Positions 1 through 8,600 of a DNA stretch of 35,050 nt are shown in pieces. The DNA lies in contig CAYUIQ010000074.1 in assembly GCA_964444795.1 (NCBI GenBank), positions 1 to 35,050 of the forward strand. The letters run 5' to 3'. Position 1 is the first letter of the stretch. Every line of letters starts with the position of its first letter. The notes below the pieces were generated by a model, which saw only the letters and a list, made by a program, of their open reading frames with translations, was not told the origin of the DNA and made no database searches. The position numbers and the translations under genes were made by a program. The DNA comes from JABMRP01 sp964444795 (GTDB lineage Bacteria; Planctomycetota; Planctomycetia; Pirellulales; Thermoguttaceae).

Positions 1-64
1 GGCAAATTGGACCTGTCCCCTTTTTCCCCTTGTGCGCCACGTGCGGAAAAGTTCTACTGGCGGG

Positions 65-916
65 ATGTTTTCTCCCGATCAATACGAGTTGCTCGATTTC
101 GGCGACGGTCGACGGTTGGAACGGTTGGGTCCCTATCTGCTCGACCGCCCTTGCCCGGCCGTGGAGGATGTGGCCAAGGCCGATCCGGCGGTCTGGGAGC
201 AAGCCGACGCCCGCTTCGAGCGTGTTGAGAAGAACCAGGGCCGCTGGACGCCCGAGGGTGTGTTGCCGCCGCGATGGCCGATCCACTGCGGCCCGTTTCG
301 CCTGGAGTTGAAGCCCAACGAGTACGGCCATCTGGGTGTGTTCGCCGAACAGGCCGACAATTGGGATTGGATCGCATCGAGAGTGCGGGCAGCGGACCCT
401 CCGGTGAAAGTGCTCAACCTGTTTGCCTACACCGGCGGAAGCACGCTGGCCGCCGCCGCGGCCGGTGCCGAGGTGACGCACGTCGACGCGGCCCGAAATA
501 CGGTCGATTGGGCCCGCCGCAACGCCGAACTCTCGGGGCTGGGCGAAGCGCCGATTCGTTGGATCGCCGAGGACGCGCGAAAGTTTGTCCGCCGCGAACT
601 CAAACGGGCCAGCCACTACGACGCGGTTGTTCTCGATCCGCCCAGTTACGGACACGGCACTCGGGGCGAGGTGTGGCAGTTGAAATCCCGATTGTGGGAC
701 TTGCTGGAGGATTGTTGCCGGCTGATGGAAGACCGCGGACGATTTCTCCTCCTCACCGCCCACACGCCGGAGTTCGGCCCCGATCGGCTGCGACGCATGA
801 CGAAGAAAGCGTTGGGCAAATCGGCCGGGGGAACGTGGACCGCCCGGCGCATGACGATCGCCGCGACCGCCGGTCGACAGATGCCCGGCGGCGTGATGGT
901 GCGGTGGGAAGTTTAG
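65..916 (+). CDS. Class I SAM-dependent methyltransferase (RlmI/RlmK-like)
   Basis: A 283-residue protein that should transfer a methyl group from S-adenosylmethionine, most likely to RNA. The SAM-binding motif I is LNLFAYTGGSTLAAA (about 117-131), followed by an acidic residue at the end of strand beta-2 (D141). The catalytic motif IV is DPPSYG (191-196), in the place of the DPPxF of the RlmI/RlmK family. I chose the ATG at 65; the reading frame is open back to a GTG at 32, but those 11 residues do not look like family sequence. It lacks the N-terminal PUA domain of E. coli RlmI, so the substrate is not certain. It lies upstream of a second RNA methyltransferase gene, separated by a long palindrome. 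The fold and enzyme class are well supported; the rRNA target is inference. Confidence 0.85.
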   Translation: MFSPDQYELLDFGDGRRLERLGPYLLDRPCPAVEDVAKADPAVWEQADARFERVEKNQGRWTPEGVLPPRWPIHCGPFRLELKPNEYGHLGVFAEQADNWDWIASRVRAADPPVKVLNLFAYTGGSTLAAAAAGAEVTHVDAARNTVDWARRNAELSGLGEAPIRWIAEDARKFVRRELKRASHYDAVVLDPPSYGHGTRGEVWQLKSRLWDLLEDCCRLMEDRGRFLLLTAHTPEFGPDRLRRMTKKALGKSAGGTWTARRMTIAATAGRQMPGGVMVRWEV

Positions 917-923
917 GGACTGA

Positions 924-1032
924 GTATAGTAGCCATCTTGCTCCGCGAGATGTAGCCTTTGCGCCGTGTGACGGATGGCTACTCTACCCGAAGGCAAAAG
1001 CTACATCTCGCGGAGCGAGATGGCTACTATAC
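924..1032. repeat. Long imperfect palindrome, 39-bp arms
   Basis: The left arm 924-962 and the right arm 994-1032 are reverse complements with two mismatches, around a 31-nt spacer. The core reads CTCCGCGAGATGTAGC. It fills the whole gap between two methyltransferase genes and ends 10 nt before the ATG of the second. It is too long and symmetrical for an ordinary terminator and has no T-tract. It may be a dispersed REP/MITE-type element, and as RNA it would form a very stable hairpin just before the next start codon. Confidence 0.9.
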
Positions 1033-1042
1033 GGAACGACCC

Positions 1043-1837
1043 ATGACCACGATTACCAGTATGCAAAACCCGCGGGTGAAGAACGCCGTTCGGCTGCGCG
1101 AGCGGAAGCATCGGGACCGGCACGGGCGTTTTCTGATCGACGGCGCGAGGGAACTGCGCCGGGCGATCGAGGCGGGGATCGAACTGGTCGAGGTGTTCGT
1201 TTGCCGGGAACTGTGTAAGACGGACGATGCACGGCGGGTATTGGTCATGCTGGAGCGAACACCGGCCGACGTGATCGAAGTGAGCGAGCTCGTCTTCTCC
1301 AAGCAATCGTTCGGCAATCGCGACGAAGGCGTGCTGGGCGTGGCCGCGACGCCGGCGACCGCGTTGGCCGGGATCCGATTGCCCGAGGTGCCGCTGGTGG
1401 CCGTGCTGGAGGGCGTTGAGAAGCCGGGCAACGTGGGGGCCGTGTTGCGCAGCGCCGACGGAGCGGGTGTCGATGCCGTCGTGCTGGCCGACTGCCACAC
1501 CGATCTCTTCAATCCCAACGCCATCCGCGCCAGCCTGGGAACCGTGTTCACCCTGCCGGTGGCCACCGCCGCCACAACCGAGGTACTCGACTGGCTGCGG
1601 CGGGAGCAACTGGCGATCTTCGCCGCCCGGGTCGACGGTTCGGTCCCTTACACTCAAGCCGACTATCGCCCCGCCGCGGCGTTGGTGTTGGGCGCCGAAG
1701 CGACCGGTCTGAGTTCGGCCTGGAACGGGCCGGAAGTGACGGCCGTCGGCCTTCCCATGCTCGGCACGACCGACAGCCTCAATGTCTCGACGACCGCCGC
1801 CGTGTTGTTCTACGAAGCGCGGCGCCAGCGGGGATAG
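1043..1837 (+). CDS. TrmH/SpoU-family RNA 2'-O-methyltransferase
   Basis: A 264-residue SPOUT-class enzyme that methylates a ribose 2'-OH in rRNA or tRNA. The N-terminal substrate-binding domain (about 1-105) starts MTTITSMQNPRVKN and contains FLIDGARELRRA. The trefoil-knot SAM domain shows all three SpoU motifs: EKPGNVGAVLRSADGAG (126-142, with the conserved Asn130), ALVLGAEATGL (213-223) and LPMLGTTDSLNVST (237-250). Length and order fit 23S rRNA guanosine 2'-O-methyltransferases of the RlmB/TsnR type, but which nucleotide is modified cannot be read from sequence. The ATG at 1043 is chosen because translation from the upstream TTG at 959 would run through the palindrome. The stop lies 4 nt from the end of the convergent TPR gene. 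Confidence 0.9.
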   Translation: MTTITSMQNPRVKNAVRLRERKHRDRHGRFLIDGARELRRAIEAGIELVEVFVCRELCKTDDARRVLVMLERTPADVIEVSELVFSKQSFGNRDEGVLGVAATPATALAGIRLPEVPLVAVLEGVEKPGNVGAVLRSADGAGVDAVVLADCHTDLFNPNAIRASLGTVFTLPVATAATTEVLDWLRREQLAIFAARVDGSVPYTQADYRPAAALVLGAEATGLSSAWNGPEVTAVGLPMLGTTDSLNVSTTAAVLFYEARRQRG

Positions 1838-1841
1838 TTGC

Positions 1842-3440
1842 TCACGGCTCCTCCGGCGCGGTCTGGCGTTCGCGTACCGGCTTGCCTGCCTGGTAGCTCT
1901 CCAATTCCTTGGCCAGGGCCTCCTTGTCCGCCTCGGTATCGGCCGCCTCCAGGGCCTTCTTCGACCACTTGATCGCCGACTCGAAGTCGCCCAACTCGGC
2001 GAACGTGGCGGCCAGGGTACTGAGGATATGGGCCTGCTCGTGGTCGGTCAACTCGCACGCTTTCTTGGCCAGTTTGCGCGCGCGACGGCCGTTGCGCACC
2101 TCGTCGTCGGGCGAAGTGGCCAGAACCCAGGCCAGGTTGTTGAGCATTTGCGAATCGGACGGGTTGAGTTTCAGCGCCTTCTCGTAATCGGCAATGGCCG
2201 GGGCATGGCGTCCGATCGCCAGCAGCGCATCGGCCCGGTCGCGCAGGATCATCCACTGGCCGGGCAACTGCTCCAGCAGGACGGTGTAGGCTTCGACGGC
2301 CTTGGCGGAACGGTTGCCGGCCGCGTAGAGCATGGCCAGTTGGAGGCGGCCGTGTACGTCTTTCGGATCCTCCTCGACGACTTTCTCGAACCGCTCGATC
2401 GCCTGATCCACTTTGCCCGCTGCGACATACAGCGCCGCGCGAATGCGCAACACGGCGGGCCGATCGGGTTGCAGCTTCGCCGCTCGATCGGCGTCGGCCA
2501 AAGCCTCGTCGGTGCGGTCCAACTTCTGCAATATGGCGATCCGCAACAGCAGCGCCTCGAGGTCCCGCGGCTCCAGACCCAACGCCAGATCGATATCCTC
2601 CAGCGCTGCTTCGGCATCGGATTGCAGCAGGCGAACCCGCGCTCGCTGCACCAGCGGAAGGGCCGCTCCAGGGGCCAACTCATGGGCCTTGTCCAGCGCG
2701 GCCATGGCCTGCTCGTACTGGCCCTGGCTGCCCAAGGCGAGCGCCTTGACGCTGTAGGACGCGGCGTTCTGGGGGTCCAACTCGATGGCCTTGTCGAAAT
2801 CGGCCAGCGCCGGCTTGGTCTTCCCCAGCATGGCACGGATCAATCCCCGCGCCCGATACACGGCCGGTTCGTCGGGCGCCAGTTCGACGGCCTTGTCGAG
2901 ATGCGCAAGTTTCTTATTGGCAACATCCTCCAGATCGGCCCGCAGGATGAGCATTCGGGCTTGCTGCTCGGGGCGCTCGGTCCCCAGGCGGATCACTTCA
3001 TCGAGCGCCTCGCCGGCCCGTTGCCGGTTGCCGCCCGGCAGGAGGTTCAGTTGGGCGATGGTCGACCAGGCTTCGGCCTGAGCGGGGTCCAATTCGACGG
3101 CCCTGTCGAGATCCGCCAGAGCCTCGTCTCGCGTCTTTCGCCATTGGGGGCCCGGCTGCCCGCCGCCGACGATACTCTGGGCGGCAACGCCTCCGCGTTG
3201 CAACAATGCCGCGGCCAGCAGCTTCTTGGCAATCGGGGCGTTCGACTCGCCGAGACCTTTCTTCAGCGAGCTTTCGCACAACCGGATGACCTCGGCCAGA
3301 TCGGCGACGGATTGGGCCCCCAGTTTGGCATCGATGGCCCGGTCCAGGTCGTCCTGGCCGGCATCCTCGGCCGAGGCCGGGTGGGCGAACAGAACGGCCG
3401 CCAGTACCAATCCCATCCCTAGTGCAACACGAGACATCAT
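1842..3440 (-). CDS. Secreted tetratricopeptide-repeat protein
   Basis: A 532-residue exported scaffold protein. The start is ATG at 3440, one codon before a second ATG, behind GGAAAGG. A signal peptide follows (ALGMGLVLAAVLFA, predicted cleavage after PASA). The rest is about ten TPR units, recognisable by repeated segments such as ADFDKAIELDPQNA and ADYEKALKLNPSDS. The C-terminus is a charged helix rich in Glu, Lys and Ala. No enzyme domain is visible, so the likely role is protein-protein interaction in the periplasm or cell envelope. A longer upstream reading exists (to 3668), but its extra residues are Arg/Pro-rich and would mask the signal peptide. It converges with the TrmH gene. Confidence 0.85.
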   Translation of the reverse strand: MMSRVALGMGLVLAAVLFAHPASAEDAGQDDLDRAIDAKLGAQSVADLAEVIRLCESSLKKGLGESNAPIAKKLLAAALLQRGGVAAQSIVGGGQPGPQWRKTRDEALADLDRAVELDPAQAEAWSTIAQLNLLPGGNRQRAGEALDEVIRLGTERPEQQARMLILRADLEDVANKKLAHLDKAVELAPDEPAVYRARGLIRAMLGKTKPALADFDKAIELDPQNAASYSVKALALGSQGQYEQAMAALDKAHELAPGAALPLVQRARVRLLQSDAEAALEDIDLALGLEPRDLEALLLRIAILQKLDRTDEALADADRAAKLQPDRPAVLRIRAALYVAAGKVDQAIERFEKVVEEDPKDVHGRLQLAMLYAAGNRSAKAVEAYTVLLEQLPGQWMILRDRADALLAIGRHAPAIADYEKALKLNPSDSQMLNNLAWVLATSPDDEVRNGRRARKLAKKACELTDHEQAHILSTLAATFAELGDFESAIKWSKKALEAADTEADKEALAKELESYQAGKPVRERQTAPEEP

Positions 3441-3833
3441 CTTTACCTTTCCAAGGGTCTGTTCTTTCGATCGTTTGCGGTCACGTCCGACACGTTCCGC
3501 CCGACAGCCAGCGTAGCACGACGGGTCCGGAGAATCAACGCCGGGCGCAAATGCCCGGGCTAAACGGGCGGGTGGCTGGGGTCGAGCCGCGAGGAACGAG
3601 CGACGAGCCCCCAGAAAACGCCGCCTGACTATATCCCGATGAACATTACCAAGCATCTCCCACGTCATGCTAACCGACGCCCTTCCGGAAATCCAGCCAG
3701 AGCCGCTGAATGCCCGCGAAGTCCCTTGACCTCGGTGTTGGAGACGCTATCCTGATGGTTGTCACGGTGGCTCTTCCTGCCAAGCGATAACTGGGGTAGA
3801 ACAGGAAGTTCTGTTACTGGAGAATTCGCCTTA
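3441..3833. other. Intergenic gap with a REP-like repeat
   Basis: No credible gene. It holds a small GC-rich hairpin (GCCGGGC at 3540-3546 pairing with GCCCGGGC at 3553-3560) and one full REP-like unit (3570-3614). The rest shows nothing I can assign beyond presumed promoters for the two divergent flanking genes. Confidence 0.6.
3570..3614 (+). repeat. REP-like unit, copy 1
   Basis: Reads GGGTGGCTGGGGTCGAG, then a core with GCGAGGAACGAGCGACG, then AGCCCCCAG. The same sequence recurs near the RAYT gene (4701-4730, 5343-5543), at 29095-29195 and at 35001-35033. The unit is itself an imperfect hairpin: GTCGC and GCGAC arms around the loop GAGGAACGA. It lies 220 nt upstream of the GIY-YIG start. 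Confidence 0.85.
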
Positions 3834-4682
3834 ATGTCGATTCGCTTCAACGGTATCCTTCGAGACCACGGACTTGATCCGAAAGACGTTCGGCTCGTGC
3901 GGCACAAGGACCAGCGGTCTTCGCCTGGTCGCTCACCATACGAGCTGTGGCGTGATGAACCGGATGCGTTCCACGACTATCAATCGAGTCAGCGAATATC
4001 GAATCGGAAGAAGTTCTCCGCTCCATTTTGGGCGGTTTTCGTTGCCGGTGCTTTTGATGATACGATGTTCGTGGGTCTATTCACAGCTTCATATCGAGGC
4101 TTGTTGGAAGCGGACCGACCGAAACCGCACGTCGTCGACGAGATCGATCCGGCCGGCTCGTGCGACATTTACAATCTCGAACTCGCCGACAAGCTCCGAG
4201 AGGTAATCGGGCGGCTGATCATCGACTGGGGACCCGGCGAGCGTGCTTGGGTTCAATACGCAGATCGTCAAGACAAAGAGGTTCTCGAACTTCGGTCGAT
4301 ACAAAGCGAACCACCTTTTCCGGGATTCATCAACTTTATCGAACCGCTGTCCCGCCTCGGAAAACTACCACGCGGATGGATTGAAACGCTGCGATCGGCG
4401 CGCGGTGTGTATCTCCTCACGTGCCCGCGAACGAAAGAGCAGTACATCGGATCTGCCGATGGCGAAGATGGTTTGTGGGGCCGCTGGATGCAGTACTTCA
4501 AGACCGGGCACGGCGGCAACGTCGGGCTCAAGTCGCGCGATCCGAGCGACTACCAAGTCGCCATACTCGAGGTTGCTGGCACTGCGGCAGATCATAGAGA
4601 GGTTTTGTCGATGGAGGGTCGCTGGCAACGGAAACTCCAAAGTCGTGAAATGGGCTTGAACCGAAACCTCGCGAAATCCTAG
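3834..4682 (+). CDS. GIY-YIG nuclease-family protein
   Basis: A 282-residue protein with a C-terminal GIY-YIG endonuclease-like domain and an N-terminal region (about 1-185) that I do not recognise. The nuclease signature is GVY (191-193) ... YIG (204-206), with Arg217 in GLWGRWMQY, the metal-binding Glu261 in MEGRWQRKL and Asn277 in GLNRN, so all key positions are present. Family members cut DNA in repair, mobile-element and restriction settings; the target here is unknown. I chose the ATG at 3834, preceded by GGAG, over a longer reading from 3759. By eye the gene is less GC-rich than its neighbours, and it sits directly before a RAYT and its repeats, so acquisition by transfer is plausible but unproven. 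Confidence 0.75.
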   Translation: MSIRFNGILRDHGLDPKDVRLVRHKDQRSSPGRSPYELWRDEPDAFHDYQSSQRISNRKKFSAPFWAVFVAGAFDDTMFVGLFTASYRGLLEADRPKPHVVDEIDPAGSCDIYNLELADKLREVIGRLIIDWGPGERAWVQYADRQDKEVLELRSIQSEPPFPGFINFIEPLSRLGKLPRGWIETLRSARGVYLLTCPRTKEQYIGSADGEDGLWGRWMQYFKTGHGGNVGLKSRDPSDYQVAILEVAGTAADHREVLSMEGRWQRKLQSREMGLNRNLAKS

Positions 4683-4700
4683 ATCGCCGGACCATTCGAC

Positions 4701-4730
4701 GGTGCCTGGGGGCTCGCAGCGAGCCCCGAG
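4701..4730 (+). repeat. REP-like unit, short copy 2
   Basis: Reads GGTGCCTGGGGGCTCGC and contains a perfect palindrome: GGGGCTCGC (4709-4717), one A, GCGAGCCCC (4719-4727). It has the same GGTGCCTGG head as the other copies with a shortened core. It lies just upstream of the RAYT start, a usual position for a REP flanking its transposase. Confidence 0.8.
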
Positions 4731-4759
4731 CGATGGGTTCTCTATTTGAAGTTGCCGCC

Positions 4760-5332
4760 ATGGATCGAACACGACACCATCGCCGGAACTACAACGAACC
4801 CGGCCACGCTCACGAGTTGACCTTTTCCTGCTACAAACGCTTCAAGTTTCTGCAAGCGGAAAGAACCTGCCAGTGGTTGGCGGAATCGACCGAAGAAGCT
4901 CGCGTCGACTGCACATTCGATCTCTGGGCTTACGTGTTTATGCCGGAACACGTCCATTTGATTGTCCGGCCCAGAGAAGCGAAATACGACGTTGCTGATA
5001 TCTGGAAGGCGATCAAGAGCCCCGTCGGGTGCAAGGCGATCAAGCATTTGCTGGCGGTAGCGCCGCATTGGATTCCCCGGATTACTCGCCGGCGCGGCAA
5101 GAAGACCGAACGGCTGTTCTGGCAATCGGGAGGCGGCTACGATAGGAATGCGGTTGAACCCGACGCGCTGATGAGCATGATTGACTACATCCACATGAAT
5201 CCGGTAAGACGGGGGCTTGTTGAGAAACCGGAGCAATGGAAATGGTCCAGCGCGGCGTGGTATCTGGAGGTTGCCGAGCCGCCGATCATTCCGGATCCGA
5301 TTCCAGCGGAATGGCTTGATGGTTTGCCGTGA
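4760..5332 (+). CDS. REP-associated tyrosine transposase (RAYT, Y1/IS200-like)
   Basis: A 190-residue single-strand HUH nuclease related to IS200/IS605 TnpA, of the domesticated type thought to mobilise REP palindromes. The HUH pair is His64/His66 in MPEHVHLIVRP. The likely nucleophile is Tyr143 in IDYIHMNPVRRGLV, and the family C-terminal signature EQWKWSSAAWYL follows. The N-terminus has YNEPGHAHELTFSCY, typical of this subgroup. ATG 4760 is preferred; ATG 4733 in frame would add nine residues and would start three bases after the upstream repeat. All catalytic residues look intact. Repeat units lie immediately on both sides, as in described RAYT-REP modules. There are no insertion-sequence ends or direct repeats, so it is not a normal insertion sequence. 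Confidence 0.9.
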   Translation: MDRTRHHRRNYNEPGHAHELTFSCYKRFKFLQAERTCQWLAESTEEARVDCTFDLWAYVFMPEHVHLIVRPREAKYDVADIWKAIKSPVGCKAIKHLLAVAPHWIPRITRRRGKKTERLFWQSGGGYDRNAVEPDALMSMIDYIHMNPVRRGLVEKPEQWKWSSAAWYLEVAEPPIIPDPIPAEWLDGLP

Positions 5333-5342
5333 AGACGTGATT

Positions 5343-5543
5343 CTAGGGGGCTCGGCGCGATCCACTCCAAGCAGCAGCGGTCGGGTGCCGGGGTCGAGTC
5401 GCGAGGAACGAGCGACGAGCCCCTAATTGCGAACGATCTGGGGGCTTGTTCCTCGCAATCCGACTCCAAGCACCACGGAGTCCACGGTTGGTGACGATCT
5501 GGGGGCTCCCTGCTCGTTCCTCGCAGTCCGACCCCAGGCACCC
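5343..5543. repeat. REP-like repeat cluster downstream of the RAYT
   Basis: Four units fill the gap behind the transposase. 5343-5374 is degenerate. 5383-5423 is in the forward orientation (GGGTGCCGGGGTCGAG ... GAGCCCC). 5438-5474 is reversed and shortened. 5499-5543 is a full reversed copy (CTGGGGGCTCCCTGCTCG ... ACCCCAGGCACCC). Inverted pairs of this kind resemble BIMEs, and a transcript through them would fold strongly. No gene is present between 5333 and 5611. Confidence 0.85.
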
Positions 5544-5611
5544 GCGAGTCCAGATGCCGACGCCCCGAACTCTTGCCTCACGGTGACGGAGTCGTAGTTT
5601 CTTGACCGATT

Positions 5612-8600
5612 CTACGGAGCGGCGGGGCGCAGCGCGGGTGCCGGGGCCTCGGCGGCGTCGTTGGGCGGAGCGTCACGAAGCGGTTCGACGCCCGTGTCGA
5701 TCAGCATGTAGCCGGACCAGAAGAACGGATGCACGGCCCGCAGGGCGGTGTCGGCGTGGAGCGTGACACGCGGCTCGCGATCGGGCCGCAACTGCGAACC
5801 GGCGGCCAGCAGAACGCTTCGCTGCCAGGCTTCGGATGCCGTGGTATGGGGCAACTCCTGGCAGAATTCTCGCACCAGATCGAAGCTCGTCTGTCCGCCC
5901 GTCCGCCAACGACCGATCAGAATCGTCCGTGCCCCGGTCGACATCAACCCGCAGACCGAAAGAAACACCTCCATCCCGGCCGCATCCTCCCGGACGCCTC
6001 GCAGGCTGCTTTCGGCGGCCGTGTGGTAGCCGGGCAGCACGACCACCTCGGGCCCGCCCCAGGGCAAACTCATCCAGTCGCCCAGCGCGTCGCCCGGACG
6101 GCCTCGCCCGGCTTGGATGGGTGCCCAGGCCAGCGGCCCCTGCTCGATCGAACGAACGTCGTCCAACACGATCAGCCGATCGAGCGTCGCCGCGCAAATC
6201 GAGGTGGGCGCGGGCAAGACGTTACGAACGGCAATCGCGTGGGGAACCACGCCGGCAAGCCGCTGAAACTCGGCTTCCGCGACCGACTCGTCGTCGCGAG
6301 GGAAGAGTTTTCCCACCACCACCGCCGTCTTACCCAGCGGCTTGTTCAGCCGGCCGTCGGGGATCGCCAGCGAGACCAGCGGGGCGTAGCGAATCCGCGC
6401 CCGGGAGATCAGCGGAAGCGACTGGTCGCCCACGGTCACTTGCAGGGACTCGAACGGAAGATACCAGAGCGGGCCGTCGGGCACGACGATCAACTCCTCG
6501 AACGGTTGCGACAGGTCCACTTTGGAACCTTCCAGCAGGAGTGCGAGCAACTCGCCGGACAACTCCTTCCACCCGTTGTCGGTCAACTCCTTCTGCGTGA
6601 GCGGGTCGTTGGAACCCGATTGTCCCATGCGGCGCAACAGATCGGCGATCTTCTTCTGCAATTGCGCCGCCGACGCCTCGACCTTCCAGTGTTCCAGACG
6701 TTTGCGGGTCAAAACGAAGGCATGAACGTCACCGCCAGCCACGAGGAACGCCATGACGGCGTGTCCGGGGGGCAGTTGCTCCTGGATCCTCTCGGTCGGA
6801 TGAATCGGAGGAAAGACCAGTTCGGCCGCCTCGCGACGCAACGAAATCGCGTGCAGCATCGCTTCCTGTTGCTCGCTGATCTTGGCCAGTTCGCCGAGAT
6901 CGCGGGTGAGCAACCGGATCTCATCGGCCTCTTCGGGAACCAACGGCTTGGCGCGCAGTGCCTCGATGAGCGCCTGCCCCTTCTTCGAGAGATCCGCATA
7001 GGCCGGATACTCGGCCAGCAATCCCTGCCGAACCAATAAGGCTTGTTGGTCCAGCGCCTGGGGAGGCGCTTCGAGAATCCATCGAAACGATTGGAGTCGT
7101 CCCCCCAATGTCAGCGTCGTGAAGAATCGGTGCCGGCGCAAACGATCGGCGATCTCCAGGGCCTCCCGGTCACCCTGGGCATTGTTTCGCCGCAAGGCGG
7201 CGACCACCCAGCGCTCCAGCGGCCCCGAATGGGGAGTCAGCAGCAAGGTCAAGGATTCCATCGGATCGCGATGCCAGTCGCTGGCCGACGGGTCGCTCAG
7301 CGAAGCGCGATAGTATTGCATGGCAACTCGATCGGGGACGTTGCCGCTGGTATACAGTCCATCGGCCAGTCCGATTCGGAACAGCCGCCGGGAGCCGCCC
7401 CGTTGATAGGCCATCGTGGCGGCCAACGCTTCCGTTCCCGAAGCAATCTGTCCTCCCTGGTAGCGGATCTGGGCGGTGAGGTAGTTCAGCCGGGCGCCGA
7501 TCCAGCCGGCTCCCATGGTCCGCCGCCCGATCGTGGCGCGGGCTTGTCCCAACAGATTCGTCGCTTCGCGCGAATTGCCCAGTAGGGCATAGTTCTCCGC
7601 GGCCAAGAGCAACAGCGAAGCCTCCAAATGGCGCAAGCGCTTCAGGCGAGCCCAGCGCGCCGCCGCCGCCAGCGGCGCATAGACCGTCTTGCGATTGGTC
7701 AGCAGATGGGTCAGGGCCGCGTAGCGGAACGCTTCTTCCAGGACATCGACGTCGGAGAAAATCGCCGCGGAGTACGCGGCGTTCTCGAACGACTTCAGTG
7801 CGGCAGCGTACAGGTTCGGGTCTTTTTCGGCCAGCGCTTTCTCCAGGGTCACGTGGCCCAGGACCAACAGCGCGGCGCCGGTGAGCGGGTGATCAAAGCT
7901 GCCGGCCGTAACCGAACCCCGCTTGAGATACTGGGCTGCCTCTTCCCCCTTGCCCGCCGCCGCCAACGCCATCCCCAGTTGCACGTCGATCCACGACTGC
8001 GACCAGTGATTGGGAGGTGCCGGCCGGCGAGAAAGCAGGGCGACGAGATTCATCGTCAGCGGGTCGCCATATCCGACCGGGCCCATCAACTCCGCCCGGC
8101 GGCGCATCGCCAGCGACGTGCAGCGGACGATCTCCTGGACATTAATCTGCCAGAACTTGAGTTGTTCGACGACTCCACCTTGTTTCACGACGTCGTTGTT
8201 GTTCAGCCTTCCCCGGGCAATCAACATCGACGTGGAAAAATGGCCGGGGACGGTTCCCCGCGTGTTTTGCCCCCAGGGGATCGTGATTTGTCGCGGGGAG
8301 GGGCGGATTGTCGCGGGAAACTGGACTCGCGTCATCCAGTCGCCATACTCGGCATACAAGTTGCACGCAGCCGTGTAGTGTTGCAGCGCGTCGGGCAACT
8401 GGCCCATGTGGTAGTAACACTCGCCGATCATCGTGTGATAGCAGATCGAGTCGACCCAACGACTCAACCCCAATTTGATCGCGCCACGGCCCTCCGATTG
8501 GAAGTCTTTCAGGGCGTCCTTGTACTCTCCCTCGTAGAATTCGCCGAAGACCATGCCGTAGCGTGCCGAGGGGATCTGCCTCTGCGTGCCTTGGCCCCTC

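Noticed and set aside
1..64. Gene fragment at the window start
   Set aside because: The sequence before 65 has no family residues and looks intergenic; the first real start is ATG 65.
1782..3422. Long plus-strand frame opposite the TPR gene
   Set aside because: Gly/Gln/Arg-rich shadow; the minus strand has a signal peptide and TPR motifs.
4733..5332. RAYT as a complete IS200/IS605 insertion sequence
   Set aside because: No TnpB, no left/right end hairpins of an insertion sequence. The protein motifs and surrounding repeats fit a RAYT instead.
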